Positions 28,096-38,026 are shown, counted from the first letter of the stretch. The stretch is DNA of 64,000 nt from Sphingomonas hengshuiensis (GCF_000935025.1 NZ_CP010836.1:2046001-2110000); one strand, 5' to 3'. Translations and numbers: made by a program. Notes: generated from the sequence alone by a model not told the origin.

Positions 28096-28578
28096 CTAGT
28101 CCTCGTCCTCGATTAAGCCGAGCGCCTCAAGGCTTCGAAACTTAAACAAACCCAAGGCGTCGAACTCATCACCATCGCTGGTTTGCACACCGAGATCTCG
28201 TAGGGCGCTGTTGATCGGGCTGCTTGCGCTTATCGGCGCGCGATCGACAGGTGTCGACCGTTCGTAGACGGTCTGACCGTCTCTTAAAAGTGCGGCACCT
28301 TGTGAACCCGTACCGCCGAAATAGTCGGTCTCGATGTAAGCGAGGCTCGCATCACCGATGAGGGATAATATGCCGTTCTTCAGTCCGTCAGATAGATGAA
28401 CAAAGCCGTCTACGTGCCGTCCCGGCTCAAGTTTGGTAAGTGCATCTATCTGATCGTGACCCAGCGGAGCGATTGCAAACCCTTGCGGCAAGGCCGTCGC
28501 GTTGGGACATCCCGCTCCACGCACAATGGCCTGCACTGCTTCGGGAAACCCGATCACGGCTCTGATATCGTGTCCCAT
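28096..28578 (-). CDS. Hypothetical protein, 160 residues, atypical codon use
   Basis: No family was recognised with certainty. The chain has a central segment AYIETDYFGGTGSQGAALLR that resembles motifs in some small immunity-like or SMI1-type accessory proteins, and an acidic C-terminus EALGLIEDED. There is no signal peptide or membrane segment. Base composition is lower in GC than its neighbours, and an insertion sequence ends about 100 bases from its start, so it is likely an acquired orphan. No toxin gene is adjacent. Confidence 0.6.
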   Translation of the reverse strand: MGHDIRAVIGFPEAVQAIVRGAGCPNATALPQGFAIAPLGHDQIDALTKLEPGRHVDGFVHLSDGLKNGILSLIGDASLAYIETDYFGGTGSQGAALLRDGQTVYERSTPVDRAPISASSPINSALRDLGVQTSDGDEFDALGLFKFRSLEALGLIEDED

Positions 28579-28675
28579 TCACCACTCTCCCCCCGGCCGC
28601 TGAAGAGCATGCGTCAGACCTCGAATGTCCGCAACTAGGCGGTATTTGTCGTTACGTCATCCTCCCCCGCCAGGG

Positions 28676-29871
28676 CAGGGCTATTGCACATGAGTGATTA
28701 GGCGCAGGAGTTCTTGATCGTTCCATCGGGCCATGAGTCGTTTGTGGTTGAGGGGGATTTTTTGTGGTTCGGCGCGCAGCACATTGAGGGCGAGGCGGCG
28801 AAGAATGGCAAGAATGGCAGGGCCGTTTTGCTTTCGGTTTCGGGCCATATCCTCTGCGAGGAGGACGTCGAGTTGCCAATGGAGGTGGTTTTCGATGGAC
28901 CAATGGCGGCGGACTGTTTTGAGCAGTTCTTCGGCGGGCATTTTGCGCGACAGCGCATAGCAACGGACCTGATGGGTGGTCTTGTCGCCGATGGTGCGCC
29001 ATCGCTCGACGCGAGCGACCGCGACCAGATCGACGAGCGCGTTCTTGCTCGGCGTCTGGAAGAAGGGGATGACAAAGGCACGACGCACCTCGTGTCTGCC
29101 ATGGGCTTGGTCTTCGGTTTGATGGAAGCGGGTCGACCTGTGCGCCGCTGCAGCATCAAGGGCGGCGTTGGCCTCGGCCACGAGCTTGGATTGATTGCCC
29201 TTGATGGAGATCACATAATCGCCGCCGCCGTCACGGACGGCCTTGGTCATGCGGCGATGACAGTGCAGCGCATCGGCGGTCACGGTACATCCCTTGAGCG
29301 AGAGCAGCTCGAGCGCCGCGATCGCGGCATCGGCTTCGTTGCCCTTGTCCGCCATCGTCTGGGCCAGGCTCATAAAGGTATCGCACGCAAAGACGCTGAC
29401 CATCATCGGCGGAATATGGGCGCAGCCCTTTTCGTAAGCGCGCTTCAAGCTCTTGCCGTCGACCGCCACCTGGCCGCAGGGCTGATCGAGCCGTGCCTGC
29501 TCGCCGAACGCCGCCATGAAGCGCATGAAGGCGGCATTGAATGCATGCGGGTCGAGTGTCCGCAGGACCCGGCTGAAGGTGTCGTGGCTGGGGACGCCGC
29601 GCTCCAGCGGAATGAACTGCCGCAGCAGATCGACCCGCGCCTTGGCAAACAACACCATTTCCGTACAGTTGCCCGCGCCGCACAGCACCGCAGCGAGCGC
29701 GATGAACAAAATCTCGGTCAACGGATACTGCGACGTGAAGTCCCGCGGATCCGGAATCTCCGCAAATACCTCCACAAAATCCATCCTGGCCTCCCGCAAA
29801 AGGGGAGACCTTCAGAATCATTTTTGCGCAACCACGCAAGAGCCCCGCTTCACTCATGTGCGATTCCCCTG
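28676..29871 (-). mobile_element. ISAs1-family insertion sequence with 10-bp target duplication
   Basis: The 1196-bp element has 22-bp imperfect terminal inverted repeats (CAGGGCTATTGCACATGAGT at the left, and at the right, read inward, CAGGGGAATCGCACATGAGT). It is flanked by exact direct repeats CCCGCCAGGG at 28666-28675 and 29872-29881. It carries one transposase gene. The target is the edge of a long REP-like palindrome. An intact gene and perfect duplication suggest recent insertion. Confidence 0.93.
28681..29784 (-). CDS. ISAs1-family DDE transposase
   Basis: A 367-residue transposase, full length for the family. The N-terminal DUF-type region contains EIPDPRDFTSQYPL and GVPSHDTFSRVLRTLD, and the catalytic core shows QVAVDGKSLKRAYEKG (first Asp), TVTADALHCHRRM (second Asp) and RRHWSIENHLHWQLDV (the Glu). 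It should cut and move the surrounding element by binding its terminal repeats. The ATG at 29784 follows a GGGAGG site and is preferred to a TTG 15 bases upstream. Its stop codon falls inside the left inverted repeat. Confidence 0.95.
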   Translation of the reverse strand: MDFVEVFAEIPDPRDFTSQYPLTEILFIALAAVLCGAGNCTEMVLFAKARVDLLRQFIPLERGVPSHDTFSRVLRTLDPHAFNAAFMRFMAAFGEQARLDQPCGQVAVDGKSLKRAYEKGCAHIPPMMVSVFACDTFMSLAQTMADKGNEADAAIAALELLSLKGCTVTADALHCHRRMTKAVRDGGGDYVISIKGNQSKLVAEANAALDAAAAHRSTRFHQTEDQAHGRHEVRRAFVIPFFQTPSKNALVDLVAVARVERWRTIGDKTTHQVRCYALSRKMPAEELLKTVRRHWSIENHLHWQLDVLLAEDMARNRKQNGPAILAILRRLALNVLRAEPQKIPLNHKRLMARWNDQELLRLITHVQ

Positions 29872-29993
29872 CCCGCCAGGGGGAGGTGGCAGGCGCAGCC
29901 TGACGGTGGGGGAGGACGCACATCGCTCGGTGCGTGCGTCCTCCCCCACCGTCGCCTTCGGCGCCACCTCCCCCTGGCGGGGGAGAATTTGAA
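29872..29993. repeat. Long REP-like palindrome interrupted at its edge by the ISAs1 element
   Basis: CGCCAGGGGGAGGTGGCAGG, a small GGCGCAGCC hairpin and GGTGGGGGAGGACGCAC form the left arm. The right arm GTGCGTCCTCCCCCACCG, a small CGCCTTCGGCG hairpin and CCACCTCCCCCTGGCGGGGG is its near-perfect complement. The whole could fold as a four-armed cruciform. The region to 30,081 shows nothing further that I recognise. Confidence 0.9.
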
Positions 29994-30081
29994 AGCCGCG
30001 TTTGGGTCGCAATGCCGACAAGCAGAATTGCGACCAACCGCAAATCTTCGCACTGGCCCCGCAGCCCAACCCACCAGGCGC

Positions 30082-30111
30082 AAAAAAGGGCCAGCACTCA
30101 CGCACTGGCCC
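30082..30111 (-). terminator. Rho-independent terminator of ndk
   Basis: On the minus strand GGGCCAG and CTGGCCC pair around a 10-base loop and are followed by TTTTTT. It lies 28 bases after the ndk stop. Confidence 0.9.
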
Positions 30112-30138
30112 CGTTTCCCGTTCAGGCGTCAGCCCGAA

Positions 30139-30561
30139 TCAGCCGACGATTTCTTCCGGCTTGAAGAAGAACGCGATTTCGATCGCGGCGTTTTCTTCGC
30201 TGTCCGAACCATGGACCGAGTTCGCCTCGATCGATTCGGCCAGTTCCTTGCGGATCGTGCCGGGCTCGGCGTTTGCCGGGTTGGTTGCGCCCATGATGTC
30301 GCGGTTCGCCTGGACGGCGTTCTCGCCTTCGAGGACCTGCACCACGACCGGGCCGGAGATCATGAAGGTCACCAGGTCGTTGAAGAAGGGGCGTTCGCGA
30401 TGCACGCCATAAAAGCCCTCGGCCTGTTCGCGGGTCATCTGGATGCGCTTGGACGCGACGACGCGGAGGCCGGCTTCCTCGAGCATCTTGGTGACCGCAC
30501 CGGTGAGGTTGCGGCGGGTGGCGTCGGGCTTGATGATCGAAAAGGTCCGGGTCGCGGCCAT
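30139..30561 (-). CDS. ndk: Nucleoside diphosphate kinase
   Basis: The 140-residue enzyme transfers the gamma phosphate between nucleoside triphosphates and diphosphates. It opens with [17 protein letters not shown] and carries the active-site His in [17 protein letters not shown]. Length is exactly that of bacterial Ndk. The ATG at 30561 is the family start; the longer frame to 30696 would add an unrelated leader. holC lies 92 bases upstream on the same strand, an arrangement often seen in alphaproteobacteria, so the two are probably co-transcribed to the terminator at 30082-30111. Confidence 0.97.
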   Translation of the reverse strand: MAATRTFSIIKPDATRRNLTGAVTKMLEEAGLRVVASKRIQMTREQAEGFYGVHRERPFFNDLVTFMISGPVVVQVLEGENAVQANRDIMGATNPANAEPGTIRKELAESIEANSVHGSDSEENAAIEIAFFFKPEEIVG

Positions 30562-30653
30562 GGCCGTGCGGCTCCTGTATCTTGAGGGTGTGGAAAGTCG
30601 CGGCTCCCTAATCCGCAAGGCCGTCCGATGCAAGCCGAAGCACTCCGCCAGGT

Positions 30654-31094
30654 TCAGGCGACCTGTTCCCAGCGGCCCGCTTCGTTCTGCTTCCAATAGC
30701 GGCGTTCGACGCCGTCATGCGCGGCCAGCGCCCGCCAGGCGGCGCGCGCCTCGACGATGCGGTCCTCGTCGAAGAAGTGGAACGCGCGGTCGAACTCCAG
30801 TGCTTCGTCGCGCCACAGCCCGTCCGCCAGCGCGACGTTGCGGGCGCCATTGGCCGCCACGGCATCCTCCGCGATGAGTACCGGCTGGTCCGCGTCCTGG
30901 TCGCCGCCCGCCTGGGCGTGCGGCAGGAAGCTGTCGGGGGCATAGGTCCATAGCCGCTGGTCGATCGCCGCGCGCGCCTCCGCCGCCGCTGCGACGACGA
31001 GCAGCCGCCCGCCATCGGCGAGCACGCGTTCGGCGATCCGCGGCAGGACCCGGTCCAGCGGGTGGAGCGTCAGATGGTAGAAATCGACCTTCAT
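30654..31094 (-). CDS. holC: DNA polymerase III chi subunit
   Basis: The 146-residue chi subunit links the clamp loader to SSB. The N-terminus [18 protein letters not shown] and the segment [12 protein letters not shown], then [16 protein letters not shown], match HolC proteins. Two starts are close, 31094 and 31100; the first gives the usual MKVDFYHL beginning. It precedes ndk on the minus strand and is divergent from lptD, whose start is 116 bases away, so both promoters share that gap. Confidence 0.9.
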   Translation of the reverse strand: MKVDFYHLTLHPLDRVLPRIAERVLADGGRLLVVAAAAEARAAIDQRLWTYAPDSFLPHAQAGGDQDADQPVLIAEDAVAANGARNVALADGLWRDEALEFDRAFHFFDEDRIVEARAAWRALAAHDGVERRYWKQNEAGRWEQVA

Positions 31095-31210
31095 CGGCAT
31101 GCGTCTAGCGCGTCCCGCCGTTCGGGCCAACGCACGTGGCGTTGCGGCGGAGCAAACGCTGCGATAGGGCGGGAGCCGCCGCGTGCCCGGGAGTAGATAA
31201 AAAGGTGGGA

Positions 31211-33526
31211 ATGGTCGTTTCGCGCAAGACGCTGATGGTGTCGGCCGCGCTGGGAATGTGCCTATCGGCGCAGGCCCGGGCGCAGGTGACGGGCGACCTG
31301 CGCGAATCGCCCGCGGCACAGGATGCCGCGCCGCAAGCCGAACCGGTCCCCGCCGCCAATCTCCAGGACCGCAATGTCGAGCCGCCGCCGCCCTCGCCCA
31401 CCGCGCTGCCCGACAATCCCGACGAGATCCAGTTCAACGCCGACGCGATCGAATATGGCTTCGACGCCGATATCGTGACCGCCAGCGGCGACGTGCGGCT
31501 GTACCGGCGCAGCGACCGGCTGCGCGCCGATCGCGTGGTGTGGGACCGCAAGACCGGCAAGGTCGTCGCCGAGGGCAATATCGTCATCCTCAACCCGGAG
31601 GGCGACGCCGCCTATGGCGACCGGATCGAGCTGACCGACACGCTGAAGGACGGCGTGGTCGAGAACATGCTGCTCGTGCTCGACGCGGGCGGGCGCGTCG
31701 CCGCCGAGCGCGGGCATCGCGACAACGGCATCGTGACGGTCGAGAACGCCGCCTATACGCCGTGCGAAGTCACGAGCACCGCCGGCTGCCCCAAGGAGCC
31801 GTCGTGGAAGATCACCGCGCACCGCGTGGTCTATAATCCGGACAAGGGCCGTATCCGCTATACCGGCGCGCGCATCTCGATCTTCAATTTCGCGACGATC
31901 CCCCTGCCCGCCTTTTCGCATCCGGTGGGCGGCAGGAGCGCCGACGGCTTCCTGACTCCCGATGCGCGGTACAGCCGCACCAACGGCTTCCAGATCGCGC
32001 TGCCCTATTTCTTCAGCCTGGCGCCCAATCGCGACCTGACCGTGACGCCGCGCGTGTTCACCGGCGCGCTGCCGATGCTCCAGGCCGACTATCGCGCGCT
32101 GACCGGATCGGGGGCGTATCGCGTCAACGCCTATGGCACGTACAGCCGCCGCGCCGACGACCTGAGCGTGCCGATCACCGATGAGACGTCGCGCAACGAT
32201 TTCCGCGGCTATCTCGACGCCGTCAGCCGTTTCCAGCTCGACGAGAACTGGAGCGCGAGCGCGTCGTTTCGGCTGACCACCGACCGCACCTTCCTGCGCC
32301 GCTACGACATTTCGCGCGACGACCGGCTGCGCAACAATGTCCGAGTCGAGCGGATCGACCAGGACAGCTATTTCTCGATCAACGCCTGGGCGGTGCAGAC
32401 GCTGCGCGTCGGCGACCGGCAGGGGCTCCAGCCGGTGGCGCTGCCCGAGATCGACTATCGCCGCCGCCTCGATGACGGGCTGGTCGGCGGTCGCGTCGAG
32501 CTTCAGCTCAACACGCTCGCGATCACGCGCAGCGCAGGGCAGGATTCGCAGCGCGCCTTTGCCAGCGCGCGCTGGGATCTGCGCCGGCTGACGCCATGGG
32601 GACAGGAAGTCACGCTGACCGCTTATGGTCGCGGCGACGTGTATAATAGCGACGATACGCTGAGCACCGACGTCGCCAGCTATCGCGGGCTGGAGGGGTT
32701 CCAGTTCCGCGGCAGCGCCGCGGTGGCGATGGACGTCAAATGGCCGCTGATCGGCGAATTCCTGGGCGGGACGCAGCGGCTGACGCCGCGGGTACAGTTC
32801 GTCGCTTCGCCCAAGACCAATAATTTCGACGTGCCGAACGAGGATGCGCGCGCCGTCGACCTTGAGGATTCGAACCTTTTCTCGCTCAATCGCTTCCCCG
32901 GATATGACCGAGTCGAGGATTCGACGCGGGTCACCTGGGGCGTCGATTATGGGCTGAACCTGCCGGGGTTCAGCATCGAGGCGAATATCGGGCAGAGCTA
33001 TCGCCTGTCATCGCAGGAAACGGCATTCCCCGACGGCACCGGGCTGTCGGGCAAGATCTCCGATTTCGTCGGGCGCACGGTGGTGCGCTTCCACGACTTC
33101 ATTGCGGTCACGCATCGCTATCGCATCGACAAGGACGGGCTGGCGGTGCGCCGCAACGAGATCGACACAACGATCGGATCGCGCGACACCTATTTCCAGG
33201 TCGGTTATCTGCGGCTCAACCGCAATATCACCGACGAACTGGAGGATTTGCAGGACCGCGAGGAAGCGCGCGTCGGGGCGCGGGTCCAGCTTGCCCGATT
33301 CTGGTCGGTGTCGGGGTCGATCCTGGTCGACCTGACCGATCGGCAGGAGGATATCCTGTCGCTTTCGGACGGGTTCGAGCCGGTGCGGCACCGGCTGGGC
33401 GTCAATTACGAGGACGACTGTCTGCGGCTCGGGGTGACCTGGAAGCGGGACTATGCGACGACCGGCGATGCGCAGCGCGGCAACAGCTTCCTTTTGTCGC
33501 TGGCGTTCAAGAACCTGGGCCGCTAG
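31211..33526 (+). CDS. lptD: LPS-assembly outer-membrane protein LptD
   Basis: The 771-residue protein inserts lipopolysaccharide (or the sphingomonad equivalent) into the outer leaflet. A signal peptide (VSAALGMCLSAQARAQ) is followed by an OstA/LptA-like beta-jellyroll domain (DEIQFNADAIEYGFDADIVT, then TASGDVRLYRRSDRLRADRV) and a large beta-barrel domain ending LSLAFKNLGR. Cys pairs occur at TPCEVTSTAGCPKEP and near EDDCLRLGV, sites for the disulfides that latch the barrel. Start at 31211 follows AAAGGTGGG. It is the first gene of the lptD-surA-pdxA-rsmA operon. Sphingomonads carry glycosphingolipids instead of LPS in some species, so the exact cargo is open. Confidence 0.93.
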   Translation: MVVSRKTLMVSAALGMCLSAQARAQVTGDLRESPAAQDAAPQAEPVPAANLQDRNVEPPPPSPTALPDNPDEIQFNADAIEYGFDADIVTASGDVRLYRRSDRLRADRVVWDRKTGKVVAEGNIVILNPEGDAAYGDRIELTDTLKDGVVENMLLVLDAGGRVAAERGHRDNGIVTVENAAYTPCEVTSTAGCPKEPSWKITAHRVVYNPDKGRIRYTGARISIFNFATIPLPAFSHPVGGRSADGFLTPDARYSRTNGFQIALPYFFSLAPNRDLTVTPRVFTGALPMLQADYRALTGSGAYRVNAYGTYSRRADDLSVPITDETSRNDFRGYLDAVSRFQLDENWSASASFRLTTDRTFLRRYDISRDDRLRNNVRVERIDQDSYFSINAWAVQTLRVGDRQGLQPVALPEIDYRRRLDDGLVGGRVELQLNTLAITRSAGQDSQRAFASARWDLRRLTPWGQEVTLTAYGRGDVYNSDDTLSTDVASYRGLEGFQFRGSAAVAMDVKWPLIGEFLGGTQRLTPRVQFVASPKTNNFDVPNEDARAVDLEDSNLFSLNRFPGYDRVEDSTRVTWGVDYGLNLPGFSIEANIGQSYRLSSQETAFPDGTGLSGKISDFVGRTVVRFHDFIAVTHRYRIDKDGLAVRRNEIDTTIGSRDTYFQVGYLRLNRNITDELEDLQDREEARVGARVQLARFWSVSGSILVDLTDRQEDILSLSDGFEPVRHRLGVNYEDDCLRLGVTWKRDYATTGDAQRGNSFLLSLAFKNLGR

Positions 33527-33604
33527 TTTCGCGGACGCAAGCGGACCGCTGCTCAGCCTTGGTTCAGGCACAATTGGCCAGTAAGCGGCTCGGTCTCCGG
33601 ATGG

Positions 33605-34978
33605 ATGAGGGTACGGGCTCACGTGAACATTGGTGTTGCAAAGGCGGCCCGCTTCGGCCGCAAAGCCGTTCTGGCACTTGGAATCGCGGCAATCGCGTCG
33701 ATCGGCACTGCGCAGACGGTACAGGATCAGCAGCAGACCCCCAATGGCGGGCTCGACCTTCCGGCGAACCTCCAGATTTTCGGCAAGGCCGATCCGAACA
33801 TCCGCAAGCCCACCGCGATCGTCAACAACATGGTGCTGACCGGCACCGATGTCGACCAGCGCGTGGCGTTGATCGTCGGGCTCAACAAGCTCAACGTGAA
33901 GCCCGAGGAGCGTGACCAGCTGCGGCTGACCGTGCTGCGCCAGCTCATCGACGAGACGCTCCAGATCCAGGAGGCCAAGGCCAACGAGATCACGGTCGAT
34001 CCCAAGGAGATCGATTCGAGCTTCACCCGCGTCGCGAAGAATTTCAACTTCACCCCCGACCAGTTCCGCGCGGAATTGAAGAAGCTGGGCTCGTCCGAAC
34101 GCTCGGTGCGGCGCCAGATCGAAGGCGATCTCGCCTGGAACCGCCTGCTCCGCCGCCGCGTGAACATCAATGTCAGCGAGCTCGAAGTGAAGGCGATGCT
34201 CGATCGCATGCTCGCGCAGAAGGGCAGCGAAGAGTTCCACGTCTACGAAATCTACATGAACGCCACCCCCGATCGCGAACAGGAAGTCGCGACGGGGATG
34301 CAGAAGCTGATCCAGCAGATGCGCGACGGCGCGCCGTTCGACTATCTGGCGCGGACCTATTCCGAAGCGACGACGCGCTCGGTCGGCGGCGATCTGGGCT
34401 GGGTGCGGCCCGGGATGCTGCCCGACGCGCTGGCCGCCGCCGCGCAGGAGATGCAGGCGGGCCAGGTCGCGGGGCCGATCAAGCTGCCCACCGGCTTTTC
34501 GATCCTGTATCTTGCCGAAAAGCGCAAGGTGCTGATGCCCGACGCGCGCGACGCCAAGCTGAGCCTTCGCCAGCTCACCGTGACCTTCCCCAAGGGGACG
34601 ACCGAGGCGCAGGCGAGCATCCGTGCCGGCAAGTTCGCCGAGGCGACCAAGGCGATCAGGGGCTGTGGCGACGTCGGCAAGGTTGCAGCCGCCGAGGGCG
34701 CCGAAGTCGTCGACCGCGACGGCGTGGTGATCCGCGACCTGCCGCCCGCGCTCCAGCAGCTGATGATGCCGCTACAGGTCGGCCAGTCGACCCAGCCCTT
34801 CGGATCGGTCGAGGACGGCGTGCGCGTGCTCGTGATCTGCGGCCGCGACGATCCGAAGGACGTCAACCTGCCGTCGGTCGAGGCGATTCAGTCGCAGATC
34901 GAGGACGAGCGCGTCAATCTGCGCGCCCAGCGCATGCTGCGCGACCTGCGCCGCGACGCGCTGGTCGAATATCGCTGA
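33605..34978 (+). CDS. surA: Periplasmic peptidyl-prolyl isomerase / chaperone SurA
   Basis: The 457-residue protein has a signal-like N-terminus (KAVLALGIAAIASIGTAQ), a SurA N-domain (RKPTAIVNNMVLTGTDVDQR), and a parvulin domain in the region from EFHVYEIYMNATPD to GGDLGWVRPGMLPD. A second, more diverged parvulin-like part follows near LRQLTVTFPKGTTEAQ. It helps outer-membrane proteins such as LptD fold. It sits between lptD and pdxA as in many proteobacteria. ATG 33605 is given, and a GTG 18 bases further on is an alternative. Confidence 0.92.
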   Translation: MRVRAHVNIGVAKAARFGRKAVLALGIAAIASIGTAQTVQDQQQTPNGGLDLPANLQIFGKADPNIRKPTAIVNNMVLTGTDVDQRVALIVGLNKLNVKPEERDQLRLTVLRQLIDETLQIQEAKANEITVDPKEIDSSFTRVAKNFNFTPDQFRAELKKLGSSERSVRRQIEGDLAWNRLLRRRVNINVSELEVKAMLDRMLAQKGSEEFHVYEIYMNATPDREQEVATGMQKLIQQMRDGAPFDYLARTYSEATTRSVGGDLGWVRPGMLPDALAAAAQEMQAGQVAGPIKLPTGFSILYLAEKRKVLMPDARDAKLSLRQLTVTFPKGTTEAQASIRAGKFAEATKAIRGCGDVGKVAAAEGAEVVDRDGVVIRDLPPALQQLMMPLQVGQSTQPFGSVEDGVRVLVICGRDDPKDVNLPSVEAIQSQIEDERVNLRAQRMLRDLRRDALVEYR

Positions 34979-34982
34979 GGCC

Positions 34983-36005
34983 GTGCGCGAGCGGGGCAGA
35001 ATTCGACCGCTCGCGATCGCGATGGGCGATTCCGCCGGGATCGGCCCGGAGATAACCGCCAAGGCGTGGAAGGCGCGCGACCTCCATTCGCTCGCCTGTT
35101 TCTTCGCGGTCGGCGATCCGCGCGCGGTGCGGCAGGTATGGGACGGGCCGGTGGTGCCGATCCGATCCCCCGACGAAGCCGAAGCGGCGTTCGACGAAGG
35201 ACTTCCCGTACTCTCGGTCGGCGCCGGCGGTGCGGTGACGCCCGGCACCCCCGATGTCGAGGGTGCCCGCGCGGCGCTCGAATCGCTCGAACTGGCGACC
35301 GGGCTGACGCGGTCGGGCGCGGCGAGCGGGCTGGTGACCGGGCCGGTGTCCAAGGCGCAGCTCTATGCGATCGGCTTCACCCATCCCGGCCAGACCGAAT
35401 TCGTCGCCGAACGCTGCGGCGTATCGGGCGACAATGCCGTGATGATGCTCGCCGGGCCGACGCTGCGCGTGGTGCCGATCACGATCCACGTCCCGCTGGC
35501 CGAGGTGCCGGGCCTCCTCTCGCAGGAACTGATCCTCGCCAAGGCGCGCGTCACGGCGCGCGGGCTGCTGCGCAATTTCGGGATCGAGCGACCGCGGCTG
35601 GCCTTTGCCGGGCTCAACCCGCATGCCGGCGAAGGCGGCGCGCTGGGCCGCGAGGAGATCGAGATACTGGCGCCCGCCATCGCCCAGCTTCGCGCCGAGG
35701 GGATCGACGCGGTGGGGCCGTTCGCCGCCGACACGATGTTCCACGCCCGCGCCCGCGCCGGCTATGACGTGGCGCTGTGCCCCTATCACGATCAGGCGCT
35801 GGTGCCGATCAAGACACTCCATTTCGACGACGGCGTGAACACCACTTTGGGCTTGCCGATCGTCCGCACCTCGCCCGACCATGGCACCGCGTTCGGCATT
35901 GCCGGGCGTGACGAGGCCAATCCGGGGGCGATGATCGCCGCGATCCGCATGGCCGCGCAACAGGCCGCGCGCCGCGCCGACAACGCTGCCGCAGGAGCCG
36001 CGTGA
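34983..36005 (+). CDS. pdxA: 4-hydroxythreonine-4-phosphate dehydrogenase
   Basis: PdxA carries out the NAD-dependent oxidation in pyridoxal phosphate synthesis. The 340-residue protein has the family opening [20 protein letters not shown], the metal-binding and active-site segments [15 protein letters not shown] and [18 protein letters not shown], and the closing [18 protein letters not shown] plus [14 protein letters not shown]. The start is a GTG four bases after the surA stop, and the gene ends in a four-base overlap with rsmA, so it is translationally coupled on both sides. Confidence 0.96.
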   Translation: MRERGRIRPLAIAMGDSAGIGPEITAKAWKARDLHSLACFFAVGDPRAVRQVWDGPVVPIRSPDEAEAAFDEGLPVLSVGAGGAVTPGTPDVEGARAALESLELATGLTRSGAASGLVTGPVSKAQLYAIGFTHPGQTEFVAERCGVSGDNAVMMLAGPTLRVVPITIHVPLAEVPGLLSQELILAKARVTARGLLRNFGIERPRLAFAGLNPHAGEGGALGREEIEILAPAIAQLRAEGIDAVGPFAADTMFHARARAGYDVALCPYHDQALVPIKTLHFDDGVNTTLGLPIVRTSPDHGTAFGIAGRDEANPGAMIAAIRMAAQQAARRADNAAAGAA

Positions 36006-36817
36006 CCGAGCTTCCCCCGCTGCGCGATGTGATCCGCCGCTATGGTCTCAGCGCGAGCAAGGCGCTGGGGCAGAATTTCCTGTTCGACCACCAGTTGCTC
36101 GCCCGCATTGCCAAGGTGCCGGGATCGCTGGACGGCGCCGAAGTGTTCGAAGTCGGCCCCGGCCCCGGCGGGCTGACCCGCGCGCTGCTGGAGGCGGGCG
36201 CCAGCGTCGTCGCCGTCGAGCGCGACCGGCGCTGCATCCCCGCGCTGGAGGAACTGGGCGGCTTTTTCCCCGGCAAGCTGCGCGTGATCGAAGGCGACGC
36301 GCTGGAAGTCGACGCGCCGAGCCTGTTCACGGGCAAGCCGCATGTCGTCGCCAATTTGCCCTACAATGTCGGCACCGCGCTGCTCGTCGGATGGCTGTCC
36401 GCCGGATGGGCGCCCTGGTGGGCCAGCCTGACGCTGATGTTCCAGAAGGAAGTCGCCGAACGCATCGTCGCCGAGGCCGGAAGCGACGCCTATGGCCGGC
36501 TGGCGGTGCTCGCCCAGTGGCGCTCGACTCCGCGGATCGCGATGACCGTCCACCGCTCCGCCTTCACCCCGCCGCCCAAGGTGATGTCGGCAGTGGTCCA
36601 TATCGCCCCCGCCGACGCGCCCGAGGGCGTGCGCCTGCCGGTGCTGGAGGGGCTGACCGGCGCCGCATTCGGCCAGCGCCGGAAAATGCTGCGCCAGAGC
36701 CTGAAGGGCGTGTCCGGCGCGCTGGCGGCGATGGAGACGCTGGGGATGGACACCAGCCGCAGGGCGGAGACGGTGTCGGTGGCGGAGTTTGTCGCGCTGG
36801 CGCGGGTGTTGGGTTAG
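36002..36817 (+). CDS. rsmA: 16S rRNA dimethyladenosine transferase (KsgA)
   Basis: RsmA dimethylates the two adjacent adenosines in the 3' hairpin of 16S rRNA. The 271-residue protein starts with the family's [17 protein letters not shown], has the SAM site [19 protein letters not shown] and VVAVERDRR, and the catalytic [14 protein letters not shown]-terminal helical domain ends in [12 protein letters not shown]. The GTG at 36002 lies in a GTGA overlap with pdxA. This is the last gene of the lptD operon; the next gene belongs to a low-GC island. Confidence 0.97.
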   Translation: MTELPPLRDVIRRYGLSASKALGQNFLFDHQLLARIAKVPGSLDGAEVFEVGPGPGGLTRALLEAGASVVAVERDRRCIPALEELGGFFPGKLRVIEGDALEVDAPSLFTGKPHVVANLPYNVGTALLVGWLSAGWAPWWASLTLMFQKEVAERIVAEAGSDAYGRLAVLAQWRSTPRIAMTVHRSAFTPPPKVMSAVVHIAPADAPEGVRLPVLEGLTGAAFGQRRKMLRQSLKGVSGALAAMETLGMDTSRRAETVSVAEFVALARVLG

Positions 36818-37096
36818 AGGGTGGGGTTGTGGGAGGCGCCTGCTAAACCGCCCCATTTTGGCCGTTCCTTAACACCTTGACGTTCCAAAGCTGGTCGCCC
36901 GCACTGTGCCTTCTCCGACGGCATCACCAATTATGGTCTTTTGGTGAGATTTTGGCCGCGTCGAAGGCGGACATTGATCGGCACGATGCGATGTTGCTAA
37001 TTTTCTCCCTCCGTCAAACCTATAATTCTGCGCAAGACCGCATTTATTTTTCTTGTAGAATATTGTAGCGGTACGGATGACTAGGAGGGCCGCAAG

Positions 37097-38026
37097 ATGC
37101 GCGCTGCACTTACTTTTTGGCGCATAGCCACCTTAGGGGTGTCTTTCCTCGTACTTTCAGCCTTAGTCTATATGTTTGTCGGAGATTTTGGTGGCAAGAA
37201 AGCAGATGCCCGGCTTGAGGCACTAAAAGCGGTGCTTCAATTCGGTCTGGTCACCTCGGGTGGCGGCCTTTTGCTAGCATACTTAAACAAGCGCCGAGAC
37301 AACGAGCTAAGACTGGCGGCGGAACGCCAGCGGCAGGTCGAGCAGGATACGGCAAACCGGCTCGCCGACCAGCAGCGTGATAATGCGCGGCGCGCTGATC
37401 TTCGGGAACTGATAATCGAATTGGGCGACGCACACCGGCGACTAAAAATTGTGAAGCGGCAGATGCGTGCGCAGCTTTTACGCACAGATTCAACAAGCGA
37501 GCGCGACTTGGCCCCTCCATTCAATGTCAGAGTTGACGCATTCGAACGGGCTATGGAGGCCCTGCTAAACGCCCAAATCGCTGCGGAGGAGGTGCGGGAC
37601 CGGATCAGCGTGCGAGACGATCTTATCAAGCCTGAGCAGATACATCGGGTTCGGCGAGCTCTCAGGTACGGCGCAAGATATTTTCACGATGTATATCAGG
37701 ATTATGAGCGCTGCTTGGTTATACGACGCGACGACACATACTCAATCGGCCCCTCATGCGGCAACTTGATCAACTTTCTCACCGCGAAAGGAACGCCGAC
37801 AGATTTGGAAGATACTGTCGCGCTTGAACTCGAGCAGCAGTTCTTTGTTTTGAAGAACGACGATCGGGATTTGGTGCAGCGACACAATGCACTTGCAAGA
37901 ATCGAGGAACTAAGAGGCAAGGATCCAGAGCGACGACGCTATAGAGTGGTGGCGACTGAATGCTTTGCCCTCGCCGCGGACGAGTTGAGATCTGCGACGA
38001 GGCAAGCTCTCGTAGCTAACTCTTAG
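37097..38026 (+). CDS. Orphan membrane protein with coiled coil, low-GC island
   Basis: The 309-residue protein has two hydrophobic helices near residues 7-29 (WRIATLGVSFLVLSALVYMF) and 44-64, then a long charged helix (KRRDNELRLAAERQRQVEQD and onward) predicted to be a coiled coil, and a mixed cytosolic domain of about 170 residues. There is no recognised catalytic motif. Codon use (many AAA, TTA, ATA codons) is far from the neighbours, and AT-rich DNA surrounds the gene from about 36,870 to 38,050. The 279-base leader 36818-37096 holds no convincing gene; a GGAGG site precedes the ATG. It looks horizontally acquired. A defence or stress-sensing role is only a guess. Confidence 0.75.
   Translation: MRAALTFWRIATLGVSFLVLSALVYMFVGDFGGKKADARLEALKAVLQFGLVTSGGGLLLAYLNKRRDNELRLAAERQRQVEQDTANRLADQQRDNARRADLRELIIELGDAHRRLKIVKRQMRAQLLRTDSTSERDLAPPFNVRVDAFERAMEALLNAQIAAEEVRDRISVRDDLIKPEQIHRVRRALRYGARYFHDVYQDYERCLVIRRDDTYSIGPSCGNLINFLTAKGTPTDLEDTVALELEQQFFVLKNDDRDLVQRHNALARIEELRGKDPERRRYRVVATECFALAADELRSATRQALVANS

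Noticed and set aside
36877..37068. 63-codon open frame before the orphan membrane gene
   Set aside because: No ribosome site and no recognisable sequence; the region is better read as AT-rich leader.
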